Source of the DNA: Bacillota bacterium
GTDB lineage: Bacteria > Bacillota > Clostridia > Acetivibrionales > DSM-1351
Reading direction: 5' to 3'
Length of the DNA: 64,000 bases
Assembly: GCA_023391425.1 (NCBI GenBank)
Contig: JAEWAX010000041.1
Location: 62,001-126,000, forward strand
The number at the start of each line of letters is the position of its first letter. The stretch's first letter is position 1. The translations under genes were made by a program, and so were the position numbers. The notes beneath the pieces were generated by a model, which was given only the letters and a program-made list of their open reading frames with translations, had not been told where the DNA came from and did no database searches. Shown piece by piece: positions 50,390 to 60,231 of this stretch.

Positions 50390-51112
50390 CTATTCATTAC
50401 AAGTCTTTTTAAATAAAGCAATTGTTTCCTTCATTTTTGGTATATCTGTATGAAGTTTTAGTACTGTGCTTCCAACAAAAACTCCGTCAGCTCCAGCTTC
50501 TTTTGCCATCCTTATATCTTCAGGAGCATATATTCCAACTCCGCAGTATATCTCTCTTTTGATTCCCAAGCTCTTCAAATGGTCAATACAGTGCTTAAGT
50601 GTTGGGAATTTTGGATTAACATTGTTAGTAGTTGGCTTTGCTTGCATATATACAAAGCCATTTGATTCTACTGCTGCTTTAATTTCGTTGTCATCCATGT
50701 GGAATTGCACGTAGCAGGAAATTTTTATTCCACTCTCTATCAACTTATTTTTTACTTCTTCATTATGGTTACCCACATAAATGAGATCCATCATATTATT
50801 GTCAACACAGAACTTTATAAAACGGTCAACGCCTATCTCCAGAATAGTATTTTCATATGATAGAAGTATAAACTTTGTATTTGGATGACTGTTTTTTATC
50901 TCAATAATCCCATCCATGTATTTGCTGTAATCGTTACAAGCTGCAAGAGCTTGCTTCATTCTATTTGCAATATATTCCCCTTCAAGATATGGGTCAGAGG
51001 AAGGGAAATCTACCTCTATAATATCGCAGCCTGCATCAATATAGTCTTTAGCCATCACTATGCTTGATGCAATAGTTGGATATCCATTTGATAAATAACA
51101 TATTAGTTTCAC
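50390..51112 (-). CDS. Stand-alone TrpA-like TIM-barrel protein of the nucleoside operon
   Basis: 240 residues (TrpA is ~268), GTG start with GGAGG 6 nt upstream. Clearly of the tryptophan synthase alpha family: YLSNGYPT, AGCDIIEVDFPSSDP with E33 equivalent to catalytic E49 of TrpA, and IYCGVGIYAPEDIRMAKEAGADGVFVGSTVLK as phosphate-binding end. The second catalytic residue, D60, is Glu here (SDPYLEGE, E44). No trpB or other trp gene is near; instead it is the last gene of a nucleoside-uptake operon. It may be a retro-aldol lyase acting on a phosphorylated sugar; that is inference. Confidence 0.78.
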   Translation of the reverse strand: MKLICYLSNGYPTIASSIVMAKDYIDAGCDIIEVDFPSSDPYLEGEYIANRMKQALAACNDYSKYMDGIIEIKNSHPNTKFILLSYENTILEIGVDRFIKFCVDNNMMDLIYVGNHNEEVKNKLIESGIKISCYVQFHMDDNEIKAAVESNGFVYMQAKPTTNNVNPKFPTLKHCIDHLKSLGIKREIYCGVGIYAPEDIRMAKEAGADGVFVGSTVLKLHTDIPKMKETIALFKKTCNE

Positions 51113-51140
51113 AGTAAGCCTCCATTAGCCTTGCGGCATT

Positions 51141-52286
51141 CTATGCTTTATATACTTTAATAAATAACGTCTTAAGTTGCTCAATTGTAGGTATGACAGG
51201 ATTTGTTTTAGTGCATCCATCCTTTAATGCCATCTCAGCCATAACATCAAGTTTTTCCATATATTTTTTTTCATCTGGTATCATTTCAACAAAATTCTTT
51301 GGAATTCCAATTGATTTATTCAGTTCTTCAACAACGCTAATTAAATCAGTTGCTCCAAGTTCTTTTGCTAATGCTGAATATGCATTAGCCGCAGTTGTAT
51401 CTTCCAAATTAAAGTGCATAACATAAGGGAGTATCACTGCATCAGCCAGTCCGTGTGAAATTCCAAAAAAGCTTCCTAATGTATGCGCCATAGAGTGAAC
51501 TATCCCTAATGAAACATTAGTGAAGGCCAAGCCTGCAACCAACGATGCATTTAGCATAGTCTCACGGTACCCCATATCATTGCCGTGCTCACAAGCTTTA
51601 GGAAGATTTATTATAATATCCTTTGCCGCATTTTTTGCTAATATACTACTCAGATAATTAGCTCTTTTTGATGCAAGTGCTTCTAATGCATGTGTTAATG
51701 CATCCATACCTGTTTCAGCAGTAATTTTTGCAGGCATTGTAACAGTGACTTCTGGATCACAAATTGCGATATCAGGCATCATCTCCATATCGCCTATTCC
51801 ATATTTTATATGTGTTTCATCATCAGTAATAACTATAGAACGACTAACTTCACTGGCTGTTCCACTTGTTGATGGTATACATACCAATATAGCTTTATTT
51901 CTAAGCTTAGGAATTGGATTTGGTGGTACAATATCCTTTAATGTTTTTAATTCTGGATGCTCATAATATACCCACATAGCCTTCGCAGCATCCATTGCGG
52001 ATCCGCCGCCTAGTCCGATTATTATATCAGGTTGGTTTTGTTTCATAGCCTCAGCACCCCTGTATACAGTACTGAAAAGTGGGTCAGGTTCTACACCTTC
52101 AAATACTGAGCTATCTATTCCTGCTTCTTTTAAATAATCTATTGTTTTTTGCAAGATTCCACTTTTTTTCATGCTAGATCCGCCAGTTACAATTAATGCT
52201 TTTTTTCCCTTCAATGTCTTAAGGTGTGCAAGTGATCCCTCACCAAACATTAGCTGGCTTCCAGCAAGTTTCATTGGTCTCATCAT
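51141..52286 (-). CDS. Iron-containing alcohol dehydrogenase
   Basis: 381 residues. NAD-binding GGGSAMDAAKAMW with preceding DIIIGLG, and metal-binding HSMAHTLGSFFGISHGLADAVILPYVM are the group III (Fe-ADH) hallmarks. Probably reduces an aldehyde to an alcohol using NAD(P)H. Ribosome binding site AAAGGAATG. Fifth from last position in the nucleoside operon suggests the aldehyde derives from the sugar or base being degraded. Confidence 0.9.
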   Translation of the reverse strand: MMRPMKLAGSQLMFGEGSLAHLKTLKGKKALIVTGGSSMKKSGILQKTIDYLKEAGIDSSVFEGVEPDPLFSTVYRGAEAMKQNQPDIIIGLGGGSAMDAAKAMWVYYEHPELKTLKDIVPPNPIPKLRNKAILVCIPSTSGTASEVSRSIVITDDETHIKYGIGDMEMMPDIAICDPEVTVTMPAKITAETGMDALTHALEALASKRANYLSSILAKNAAKDIIINLPKACEHGNDMGYRETMLNASLVAGLAFTNVSLGIVHSMAHTLGSFFGISHGLADAVILPYVMHFNLEDTTAANAYSALAKELGATDLISVVEELNKSIGIPKNFVEMIPDEKKYMEKLDVMAEMALKDGCTKTNPVIPTIEQLKTLFIKVYKA

Positions 52287-52330
52287 ATTTATTCATTCCT
52301 TTATTTTAAATTTTAATTGGTTAATCACCT

Positions 52331-53119
52331 TTATACATTTAACGCCTTAATAAGCTCTGTACAAAGTTCAAGAGAAACTGGATTTTCTATATTTCCACCT
52401 TCTTTTAGGCTGGAGCCTACTATAGCACCATCTGCTATTCCAAGCTGTTCCTTGATGTTGGTAGTTTTTACACCACTTCCTGCAATTACTGGTATTTTTG
52501 TAACCGTCTTTACTCTTTTTATAATTTCTATTGGAGTCTCAACCCCGATATGCGTACCGGTTACAATAATCGCATCAGCACCACAATCCTGGGCTGCTTT
52601 TGCTGAATCCTCAATGCTAACATGTGTAAGTACCATATGTGTGTGCTTAACTTGAATGTCAGCCAATATCTTAACATTTTCAGCATCAAGATTTTTCCTG
52701 AATTTCATAGCCTCTCTGGCACAAGGTTCAATTATTCCTCCATAGAATTCAACAGTATCCACAAAAACAGGTACTCTTACGAAACTTGCTCCTATTGCCT
52801 TTGCAATAGATAATGCCGTTTTATAATCATTCATTGCTGCATCAATTCCAATTGGAATGTTTACATTTTGTGCTACAATGGCACTGATAGTTGCAAGTGC
52901 ACAGGATTGTTCTATATCAAGATTTATTCCAAATACACCGTCACCCATATTTTCAATTATAATAGCATCCATTCCTGATTTCTCAAGGGTAATAGCATCC
53001 TTAACTGCCTGATTGATTATTTTTTTCATATCACCACAGAAATTTGGTGTGCCTGGTAAGGCCAGGCAATGTACCATTCCTATAACAATACCTTTGTCAT
53101 TAAAATTTAATTCTTTCAT
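52331..53119 (-). CDS. BtpA/SgcQ-family TIM-barrel protein
   Basis: 262 residues. VIGMVHCLALPGTPNFCGDM, GMDAIIIENMGD, ILADIQVKHTHM and GADAIIVTGTHIGVETP, IPVIAGSGVKTTNI define the BtpA family (PF03437); relatives include SgcQ in the E. coli sgc sugar operon. Enzymatic activity is not established; the fold suggests a phosphosugar enzyme. Its ATG overlaps the stop of the phosphorylase gene (ATGA). Confidence 0.88.
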   Translation of the reverse strand: MKELNFNDKGIVIGMVHCLALPGTPNFCGDMKKIINQAVKDAITLEKSGMDAIIIENMGDGVFGINLDIEQSCALATISAIVAQNVNIPIGIDAAMNDYKTALSIAKAIGASFVRVPVFVDTVEFYGGIIEPCAREAMKFRKNLDAENVKILADIQVKHTHMVLTHVSIEDSAKAAQDCGADAIIVTGTHIGVETPIEIIKRVKTVTKIPVIAGSGVKTTNIKEQLGIADGAIVGSSLKEGGNIENPVSLELCTELIKALNV

Positions 53120-53874
53120 TTCTTAGCCACCTCTTTATCATATATTACAATGCCATCTAGTGCTATCTTGCACAAATCCACCTCAGATTGTGTTCTTGCA
53201 TCTCCCTTTAAGAAATCTTTTAGGTTTTCCAAAACAGTGGTCATGGTAACAATACATCCCTTTATTCCCATAAGATTTGCAAGAACCAAAATACAGCTTG
53301 ATTCCATATCAACAGCAGAAATATTGTACTTCTTTAGAGTTTTAAATGTTTCACTTATATCTACATTCATTTTTTCGGATAACCGTGAATCTCTCATTTG
53401 ACTATAGAAACCATCCATTGTACAAGATATACCATTCACATATTGTCTTCCATTTGCTAAAGTACTTTTATTCATGCAATTAATTAATTCAATGTCAGCA
53501 ACTGCAGGATATGAAACTGGCACATAAGTTTTACTGGTAGCTTCCTCTCTCATTGAACCAGTTGGAATAATAAGTTTCCCAAGTAAATCATCTTTAAGAC
53601 CCATCGTTGTACCCATTCGTATAGCAACTTCCATACCACACTGGTACATTTCTTCCATTGCAATAGCAGCAGAAGGAGCTCCGATACCTGTAGACGTAGC
53701 AGTTATTCTTACACCCTTATAGTAGCCTGTATAGGTATTAAATTCTCGAGCAAAGGCTATATGCTGTACATTTTCTAATTGTTTTGCAACTGTCTCTACT
53801 CTCCAAGGGTCGCCTGAAAAGAGTACATATTTCGCTATATCCTTTTCCTGTGTTTTTGCGTATAATGTCTCCAT
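53116..53874 (-). CDS. Nucleoside phosphorylase, uridine-phosphorylase-like
   Basis: About 252 residues starting METLYAKTQEKDIAKYVLFS (4 nt after the pfkB stop; GAGGAAG upstream). LFSGDPWRVETVAKQL, STGIGAPSAAIAMEEM, RMGTTMGLKDDL and AVDMESSCILVLANL are the PNP_UDP_1 pattern, closest to uridine phosphorylase. Splits a nucleoside with phosphate to base and (deoxy)ribose 1-phosphate. It receives nucleoside from the adjacent ABC importer; base specificity is not deducible. Confidence 0.88.
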   Translation of the reverse strand: METLYAKTQEKDIAKYVLFSGDPWRVETVAKQLENVQHIAFAREFNTYTGYYKGVRITATSTGIGAPSAAIAMEEMYQCGMEVAIRMGTTMGLKDDLLGKLIIPTGSMREEATSKTYVPVSYPAVADIELINCMNKSTLANGRQYVNGISCTMDGFYSQMRDSRLSEKMNVDISETFKTLKKYNISAVDMESSCILVLANLMGIKGCIVTMTTVLENLKDFLKGDARTQSEVDLCKIALDGIVIYDKEVAKK

Positions 53875-53878
53875 TATT

Positions 53879-54835
53879 TTATTGCACTTCCTCTTTAATA
53901 AATTTTTCAAAACGTTCTAGAAATTCTTGTTCTGAAGGCGCATTAGTAGTACAACCAACCTTTTCAATAATGAAGGATGATAGAACACTGCCCAAACTAC
54001 AACAATCCTTTATGTCCCTACCATTTAAATATCCATATAAGAAGCCTGCCATAAATGCATCTCCTGATCCAGTAGTGTCCACTACCTTGCCAAACTCTGC
54101 GGCAGCTATGTTATGAGATACAATACCATCCTTCGTCTTATGGTAGTACACGCTTCCTCTTTTTCCGAGCGTTGTAACAATAATCTCGGCAGCTGCCTTA
54201 TCAAATAATTCTTTTATATCATTTAAGCCAAGAACCCTCTGTATTTCTCCCTGTTCACCTTCATTACAGAATATTATTTTGCTTGAAATCAGAACTTCCT
54301 TGAAGAAAGCTTCAGGGAAAGCATCAAAATCACATTTCATTCCAAACACTAATGGTACGTTTTCAGTTTTGCACTTCTTATAAAACTCAAGATTATCTTC
54401 ATAAGAACCTACAGTCATAACTCCTAACTTTGCTTCCTTAAAAAACTCGGATTTCATACCTTTAGCATATTTCTTGTCCATAGCTCCAGGGTAAAAAATT
54501 GTAACATGGTTATTTTCCGAGTCTGCGATAAGATAACAGTTCGAAGTAGTTTCATTTGGAACAATCTCAATTGCCTCAACACATACTCCAGCATTTTTTA
54601 AATAATCATAAAACCCAGTTTGTATATAGTCATCTCCGCCAACTCTTATAAGAGGAAGAGCTTTCATATTTAATTTTGCCATTAAATAAGCAATATTAGT
54701 TGAACATCCGCCGTATTGAATCTTAGCATTATCCATATTTTCCACAAGGGAAGTATATCCATATCTTAATGGAGTTTTGGTTTTGATAATCCTATCCAAG
54801 CTAACGTAACCATTTATTAAAACATCGTATTTCAT
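53879..54835 (-). CDS. PfkB-family carbohydrate/nucleoside kinase
   Basis: 318 residues. GGCSTNIAYLMAKL near the N-terminus and VDTTGSGDAFMAGFLYGYL near the C-terminus are the two PfkB signatures, the latter with the catalytic Asp. ATP-dependent kinase for a sugar or nucleoside; the lack of ribokinase-specific context leaves the substrate open. The start overlaps the isochorismatase-like stop by 4 nt. Confidence 0.88.
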   Translation of the reverse strand: MKYDVLINGYVSLDRIIKTKTPLRYGYTSLVENMDNAKIQYGGCSTNIAYLMAKLNMKALPLIRVGGDDYIQTGFYDYLKNAGVCVEAIEIVPNETTSNCYLIADSENNHVTIFYPGAMDKKYAKGMKSEFFKEAKLGVMTVGSYEDNLEFYKKCKTENVPLVFGMKCDFDAFPEAFFKEVLISSKIIFCNEGEQGEIQRVLGLNDIKELFDKAAAEIIVTTLGKRGSVYYHKTKDGIVSHNIAAAEFGKVVDTTGSGDAFMAGFLYGYLNGRDIKDCCSLGSVLSSFIIEKVGCTTNAPSEQEFLERFEKFIKEEVQ

Positions 54836-55404
54836 TTGACTATCTCTCCTTTGTCTAAGAGGTCAAAAAGCTCCTGTGAAGTTACTACCTTACCTAAATA
54901 TTTCTTGATATCTGTTAAATGAACCTGATTTACTATCTCGTCATTCGTTGCAACACAATCAGACACTACTATAGGCAAATAATTCAAATAATAGGCATCT
55001 GTAACTGTTGCTCGTATACAGCAGTTGGTTTTAGTACCCACTACTATCACATTTTCAATGTTATTTTCTCTTAAGACCATATCAAGATCAGTACCTACAA
55101 AGCCACTGTACCGCCTTTTTTTAATTACGTAATCCTTGACTGGATCCACTTCGAGCAAAGCGTCTATTTCATCCCCACCCGTACCTTCAATACAGTTGGG
55201 ACGCATATTACTAAGGTTTTTATCAATTTTGTTACTTCTATAGCTGTGCTGTAGAAAAATAACCAACATATTGTGTTTTCTGCATTCATCAAGTACTCGC
55301 TTTATCTTTGGTAATATTTCACGATTTTGAGGATAAAATACTAACCCTTCAGGGTCTGTAAAATCTTTTACCATGTCTACAATAATAAGTGCTGTATTAT
55401 TCAA
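54832..55404 (-). CDS. Isochorismatase-like cysteine hydrolase
   Basis: 190 residues. D10 (IIVDMVKDF), K96 (KKRRYSGF) and C129 (GTKTNCCI) form the Asp-Lys-Cys triad of the family with the TNxC pattern. Relatives hydrolyse amides such as nicotinamide, biuret and ureido-acids. In this operon it may process the released base. Its start overlaps the end of the permease gene by 8 nt. Confidence 0.88.
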   Translation of the reverse strand: MNNTALIIVDMVKDFTDPEGLVFYPQNREILPKIKRVLDECRKHNMLVIFLQHSYRSNKIDKNLSNMRPNCIEGTGGDEIDALLEVDPVKDYVIKKRRYSGFVGTDLDMVLRENNIENVIVVGTKTNCCIRATVTDAYYLNYLPIVVSDCVATNDEIVNQVHLTDIKKYLGKVVTSQELFDLLDKGEIVK

Positions 55405-56314
55405 GTTTAAACCCCCTTATATTTGTATGACGAGTCTCAACAGCTGAAACTGCAAATAGTACGATAACAATCATAAGGTAAGGTACTATTTCAAACAGTC
55501 CGGAAACAGGTCCTGCAAATAAAGCTAAATTAATAGCCAAAGACTTTGCTAGTCCGAAAAGAATAGCATACATAGCAGACTTTACCGGCTTGGCTTGTCC
55601 ACAATATATAGCTGCTATGGCAATAAAGCCTCTTCCCGCCGTCATTCCGCCAGTAAATAGTGCCATTCTTTCAACAGCTAAGTTTGCTCCTGCAAGACCA
55701 CAAAGTGCTGCTCCTATAAGTACTGCGATATACTTAATAGCAGTACTGTTAATCCCAACAGATTTTGCTGCTTCTTCATTTTCACCTACAACTCGAACAT
55801 AAACACCAAATTTAGTATTATACATGACAATGCTTACAACAACGATGAGTATAATGCTTATATAGGTAATAATAGTGTGTCCGCTTAAAAGTTTACTTAG
55901 TATTGGTATATCCTTAATAACTGGAATATTGATTTTTAGGCTGGCTACATTGACAATTGAGCTAACATTAATATTTGCCATTCCCATATATTTAAGAACA
56001 AAGGAGCTTAAAGCTGCAACAAAAATATTTATACCAAAACCAGTTATAATAAAGTTACTCTTCATCGTAATACCAAAAAACGAGAAAATTAATCCCAATA
56101 CCAAGGTGCACAATACACTTAGGATAACCCCTATCCACAAGTTTCCTGTAATCATAACAAACAGCGTACTACTGAAGGCGCCCATAAGCATCATGCCCTC
56201 AAGCCCAATATTTAGCACATTTGCTTTATGTGCAAACAATCCGCCTAGCACCGCTAGAATTAGCGGTGCACTATGATAGACCATATCATACAAAATGTTA
56301 TTCAATAAGTTCAT
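55397..56314 (-). CDS. Nucleoside ABC transporter permease (NupQ/YufQ-like)
   Basis: About 305 residues, start MNLLNNILYDMVYHSAPLIL 8 nt after GAGGT. Nine or so membrane segments; APLILAVLGGLFAHKANVLNIGLEGMMLMGAF and GLAGANLAVERMALFTGGMTAGRGFIAIAAIYCG are hallmarks of the BPD_transp_2 permeases of BmpA-type nucleoside importers. Forms a heterodimeric channel with the adjacent permease. Confidence 0.92.
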   Translation of the reverse strand: MNLLNNILYDMVYHSAPLILAVLGGLFAHKANVLNIGLEGMMLMGAFSSTLFVMITGNLWIGVILSVLCTLVLGLIFSFFGITMKSNFIITGFGINIFVAALSSFVLKYMGMANINVSSIVNVASLKINIPVIKDIPILSKLLSGHTIITYISIILIVVVSIVMYNTKFGVYVRVVGENEEAAKSVGINSTAIKYIAVLIGAALCGLAGANLAVERMALFTGGMTAGRGFIAIAAIYCGQAKPVKSAMYAILFGLAKSLAINLALFAGPVSGLFEIVPYLMIVIVLFAVSAVETRHTNIRGFKLE

Positions 56315-56326
56315 AATCATCTACCT

Positions 56327-57409
56327 CTATTTATTAAAGTCTGTATACGAAGACTTCTTCCATAAAATTTTAAATTTTCCAACTAAATTAAACTTTTCAT
56401 TAAAGAACTTTACAGACAGCAGCAGTATCAAAATTCCCTGAATAACACCTACAATGTCTTTTGGAACATTAGTAAATACTCCAATATATTCACTTCCGGT
56501 TTTTAAAGCTGCATAGAATATAGCTGCAACAAGGATCCCTATAGGGCTATGGCTACCAAGAAGTGCAATCAACATACCGTCCCAACCAAGTCCAGGACTT
56601 CCAGAAAAATCAAGGGTAAATCGGTATTTTTCACTCATTAGAAATCCTGCACCAGCTAACCCGCTCATTGCACCACTTATGAGCATAATAATAATAATTT
56701 TCTTACTAACCTTCATACCTGTAGCTTCTGAGAACTCAGGATTCTTTCCAATAGCTTTGACTTCATATCCGAGCTTTGATTTATTAAATACTACATACAT
56801 AATTCCAAAAACAATCAGTGCTATAAAGAAGAAAACAGTCAAATTGGAATTAAGTATTTTTTTAAACATAGCACTTTCTGCTATTGGATAGGTTGAAACA
56901 TACCCTGATGACGGATCCTTGAAAACTCCCTGAGACAGAAACTTAACAACTTCAACCACAACATAGTTAAGCATAAGCGTTACAACCATTTCATTTACAT
57001 TAAAGTAGGCTTTGAGTAAGGCTGGTATTAGTGCGAAAAGCATTCCAACAACGATACCAGTTACTATACATAAAGTAATATGAAGTACAGGTGGTAACCC
57101 CTTTACGCTAAAACCTACTACTCCAGCAAAAAATGCTCCTAAAACTGCTTGACCTTCAACACCCATATTAAAAATATTCGCCTTAAAGGTTATAGCAATT
57201 GCAAGACCTGTTAGAATTAACGGTGCTGCAAAGTGCAAGGTTTTTAAAAATCCATCAAGGCTAAAGAGAGATTTCTGAATCATTACAGAATAAGTTAAAA
57301 AAGGATTTTCACCAATTGCTGCAATTATGATCCCCCCTAATACAAGGGCGCAAATTACTGGAAATAAAACATTCGATATATCTTTTATAATTGTGTTATT
57401 TTTTTTCAT
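56327..57409 (-). CDS. Nucleoside ABC transporter permease (NupP/YufP-like)
   Basis: 360 residues, hydrophobic, with AITFKANIFNMGVEGQAVLGAFFAG and SGLAGAGFLMSEKYRF...GLGWDGMLIALLGSHSP. GAGGGGAATT precedes the ATG, which lies within the end of the ATPase gene (14-nt overlap). Partner of the downstream permease. Confidence 0.92.
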   Translation of the reverse strand: MKKNNTIIKDISNVLFPVICALVLGGIIIAAIGENPFLTYSVMIQKSLFSLDGFLKTLHFAAPLILTGLAIAITFKANIFNMGVEGQAVLGAFFAGVVGFSVKGLPPVLHITLCIVTGIVVGMLFALIPALLKAYFNVNEMVVTLMLNYVVVEVVKFLSQGVFKDPSSGYVSTYPIAESAMFKKILNSNLTVFFFIALIVFGIMYVVFNKSKLGYEVKAIGKNPEFSEATGMKVSKKIIIIMLISGAMSGLAGAGFLMSEKYRFTLDFSGSPGLGWDGMLIALLGSHSPIGILVAAIFYAALKTGSEYIGVFTNVPKDIVGVIQGILILLLSVKFFNEKFNLVGKFKILWKKSSYTDFNK

Positions 57410-58967
57410 AATTCCCCTCTTGTTCTAAGGATATCCCAGCCATCAACAAACCAATCTCAGCGCTTTTGGCTTTCTTTCCTTCAACTTCACCTACAATACG
57501 CCCTTTGTACATAACTATAATTCTATCGCTCAAGTTCAATATTTCACTGAGTTCACTTGAAACAAGCAAAATAGCTTTGTTTTCATTTCTTAAATCCAAA
57601 ATCTTATTATGAATAAATTCAATTGAGCCTATATCTACACCACGAGTAGGCTGACTCACTATCAGTACTCTTGGATTCGAGTCAAACTCTCTTGCTACAA
57701 TTATCTTTTGAGCATTACCACCAGAGAGCTGAGATACATTACCATTCTTTTCAGCTACTCTAATATCATATTTTTCAATTAGCTTATCACTGGTATCCGA
57801 AATTTCCTTTTTTAACATAATTCCATTCTTACATACCTTCTTATTACTGTGATAACCAGCTATCATGTTCTCATAGATGGTCATGTCCTTACAAAGACCT
57901 TGTGCATATCTATCTTCTGGAACTATTCCAATACCTGATGCACGTAGGCCATCGGGCCATTTATTTGTTATATCATGATCATATAAATGAACTGAACCTT
58001 CAGTTGATTTCATGAGTCCGGAGAGAACTCGTACAAGCTCACTTTGTCCATTTCCTTCTACACCTGCAACACCAAGGATTTCTCCTTCTTTTATTTCAAA
58101 AGAAATATCTTCAATAACATTTTTTCCAAAGTTGTTCTGGGTAGTTAGATGTTCTACAGAATATGCAACTTTATTATTACTAGTATCTTTATCTTCTTTG
58201 CTTACATTCAATATTACTTCTCGACCAACCATCATTTTTGCTATCTCTGCTGCATCTGTGTCCCTTGTAGCCTTACTCCCAACGACTTTACCTCGCTTAA
58301 TAACAATAACCTTATCACTTACTTCCATTACTTCGCGCAGCTTGTGAGTAATCAGTATAATTGTCTTTCCCTGCTTTTTAAGCTCCTTAAAGCTTAATAG
58401 GAGTTCATCCACTTCTTGAGGAGTTAAAACCGCTGTAGGTTCATCAAATATGAGGATATCTACATTACGATATAACATCTTTAAAATTTCAACACGTTGC
58501 TTTGCACCTATTGAAATATTTTCTACAACATCATCTGCATTAAGCTCAAATTTGTAGTCCTCAATTATTCTTTGGACTTCTTTTTTTTCGAATTTCTTAT
58601 CAATTATTGGACTTTTAAATTTCACTTTTTGTGAAACTTGTATTTTCTTGTTTATTTCTGCGCCCAGTAAAATATTTTCAAATACAGTTAGGCTGGGCAC
58701 CAGCTTAAAATGCTGGTGCACCATACCCAATCCACAATTTATGGCATCTAACGAAGAAGTAAATGATACTTTTTTCCCCTCAACAATCAGTTCTCCGCTT
58801 GTCGGGCGCTGAAGTCCGAAGAACATATTCATAAGAGTTGTTTTACCAGCTCCATTTTCACCCACTATTGCGGTAATCTCACCTTTACCAATAGAAAGAT
58901 TTATATTTTCGTTAGCAACAAAATCGCCATATTTTTTTGTTAAATTAACAGCCTCTATTGCATACAT
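57396..58967 (-). CDS. Nucleoside ABC transporter ATPase, tandem domains (NupO/YufO-like)
   Basis: About 523 residues, start MYAIEAVNLTKKYGDFVANE; GAGGGCGG lies 6 nt upstream and overlaps an earlier ATG. First ABC domain with Walker A GENGAGKTT, signature ISIGAKQR, Walker B ILIFDEPT; second with GVEGNGQSE, LSGGNAQK and VLIVSQPTRGVD. The second Walker A is degenerate, as usual in this sugar/nucleoside class. Energises the importer. Confidence 0.95.
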   Translation of the reverse strand: MYAIEAVNLTKKYGDFVANENINLSIGKGEITAIVGENGAGKTTLMNMFFGLQRPTSGELIVEGKKVSFTSSLDAINCGLGMVHQHFKLVPSLTVFENILLGAEINKKIQVSQKVKFKSPIIDKKFEKKEVQRIIEDYKFELNADDVVENISIGAKQRVEILKMLYRNVDILIFDEPTAVLTPQEVDELLLSFKELKKQGKTIILITHKLREVMEVSDKVIVIKRGKVVGSKATRDTDAAEIAKMMVGREVILNVSKEDKDTSNNKVAYSVEHLTTQNNFGKNVIEDISFEIKEGEILGVAGVEGNGQSELVRVLSGLMKSTEGSVHLYDHDITNKWPDGLRASGIGIVPEDRYAQGLCKDMTIYENMIAGYHSNKKVCKNGIMLKKEISDTSDKLIEKYDIRVAEKNGNVSQLSGGNAQKIIVAREFDSNPRVLIVSQPTRGVDIGSIEFIHNKILDLRNENKAILLVSSELSEILNLSDRIIVMYKGRIVGEVEGKKAKSAEIGLLMAGISLEQEGNYEKK

Positions 58968-59001
58968 ATTTGCCGCCCTCATTCTAATTTATTTTGTATT
59001 C

Positions 59002-60231
59002 TTAGTCGTTTGGCATCTTAAGATTTGAAAGCTTAGTTTTATCAAATTTTTCACCTGCTTGTGCATTAGTAACTTTGATTTCACCACTTGCGATTTTATC
59101 TGAGATAGTTTTGAGTTCTGTCTTTATCTCATCCCACTTTGCTTTTCCATCTGATTTGATTTTGGATTCAATTACGCTCAAATCAGTGATTCCAGTTGCA
59201 CCAGAAGCCAGATTATAGGTCAAAACTTTTCCATTAACCTTATCCATTGCATTGTCATTAAAGTTTTTTGCTATTTCATATACAGGTACTTCAGTATTTT
59301 TTAGAACACTCGTTAATATATGACCTGGTTGATTAGCATCTTTATTAGCATCAACCTCTATAGAAAGCTTCTTAACTTCTTTTGCCTTTGCATCAACACC
59401 ATCACCAACAGCACCAGCTACTGCATATACAATGTTTGCACCATCAGAATAATAAGTGTTTGCTTTTGTTGCTCCAGCAGCTGAATCGCTGAAACCTGCG
59501 TTATAATCACTGTAGAAAGTATAGTTAACACCAAGTTGTTTTGCTACATAGTTAATACCTTCTGCATAGCCATAACCGAATACTGTAATACCGTTTGACT
59601 TACTTCCTCCAAGGAAGCCTATCTTTCTTCCTGCATCTCCAGCTGTAAGTGCATAATCAGTGGTATTAAATAGAGTTGCAGCATTTTCATTTACAAGTGT
59701 ACTTAAAGCACCGGCTATAAATGATGCTTCATGTACATCAAAGAGAACAGAAACAACGTTCTTATGCTTTACACTTCCATCATCATTTACGTTTGGATTA
59801 TCATTAAATACTACAAAAGTTGTATCAGGATATTGTTCAGCAATAGGCTTACTTCCTCCAACTCCTTTGATTAAAGCATCAAAGTTGTACTCTAGACTGA
59901 AGATAAGTTTATACCCTGCACCTGCCAGCTGAGTTAAGCTTCCAGGAACATCTGTAGTCTCAACAACTTTATATTTTATACCTAAATCTTTTTTAGCTTT
60001 TTCAAGACCTGCAATAGCTGACTGATTATAGCCCTTATCATTAGCTCCAGCTGCAGAAGTAATAAGTGCTATTCCTAAACCAGTATTATTAGTATTGGTA
60101 ACATTAGTAGTATTAGCTGTATTAGTTGTATTAGTGGCTGAATTATTAGAAGTAGAACAGCCTGTAAAAACAATAGACACTAGCATTATTAGCACAAGCA
60201 TAAAAGATAAATTTTTTGTAATTTTTTTCAT
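59002..60231 (-). CDS. BmpA-family nucleoside-binding lipoprotein
   Basis: 409 residues with lipoprotein signal peptide (LMLVSIVFTGCSTSNN, Cys at about 25) followed by a Thr/Asn-rich linker. GIALITSAAGANDKGYNQSAIAGLEKA, IGFLGGSKSNGITVFGYGYAEGI and YSDGANIVYAVAGAVGDGV are the PF02608 substrate-binding protein pattern. Captures nucleoside outside the membrane for the permeases. GAAGGAGAG upstream. First gene of the operon. Confidence 0.94.
   Translation of the reverse strand: MKKITKNLSFMLVLIMLVSIVFTGCSTSNNSATNTTNTANTTNVTNTNNTGLGIALITSAAGANDKGYNQSAIAGLEKAKKDLGIKYKVVETTDVPGSLTQLAGAGYKLIFSLEYNFDALIKGVGGSKPIAEQYPDTTFVVFNDNPNVNDDGSVKHKNVVSVLFDVHEASFIAGALSTLVNENAATLFNTTDYALTAGDAGRKIGFLGGSKSNGITVFGYGYAEGINYVAKQLGVNYTFYSDYNAGFSDSAAGATKANTYYSDGANIVYAVAGAVGDGVDAKAKEVKKLSIEVDANKDANQPGHILTSVLKNTEVPVYEIAKNFNDNAMDKVNGKVLTYNLASGATGITDLSVIESKIKSDGKAKWDEIKTELKTISDKIASGEIKVTNAQAGEKFDKTKLSNLKMPND

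Noticed and set aside
50390..51112. Tryptophan synthase alpha chain for tryptophan biosynthesis
   Set aside because: No trpB or other trp genes nearby, a changed catalytic residue, and membership of a nucleoside operon.
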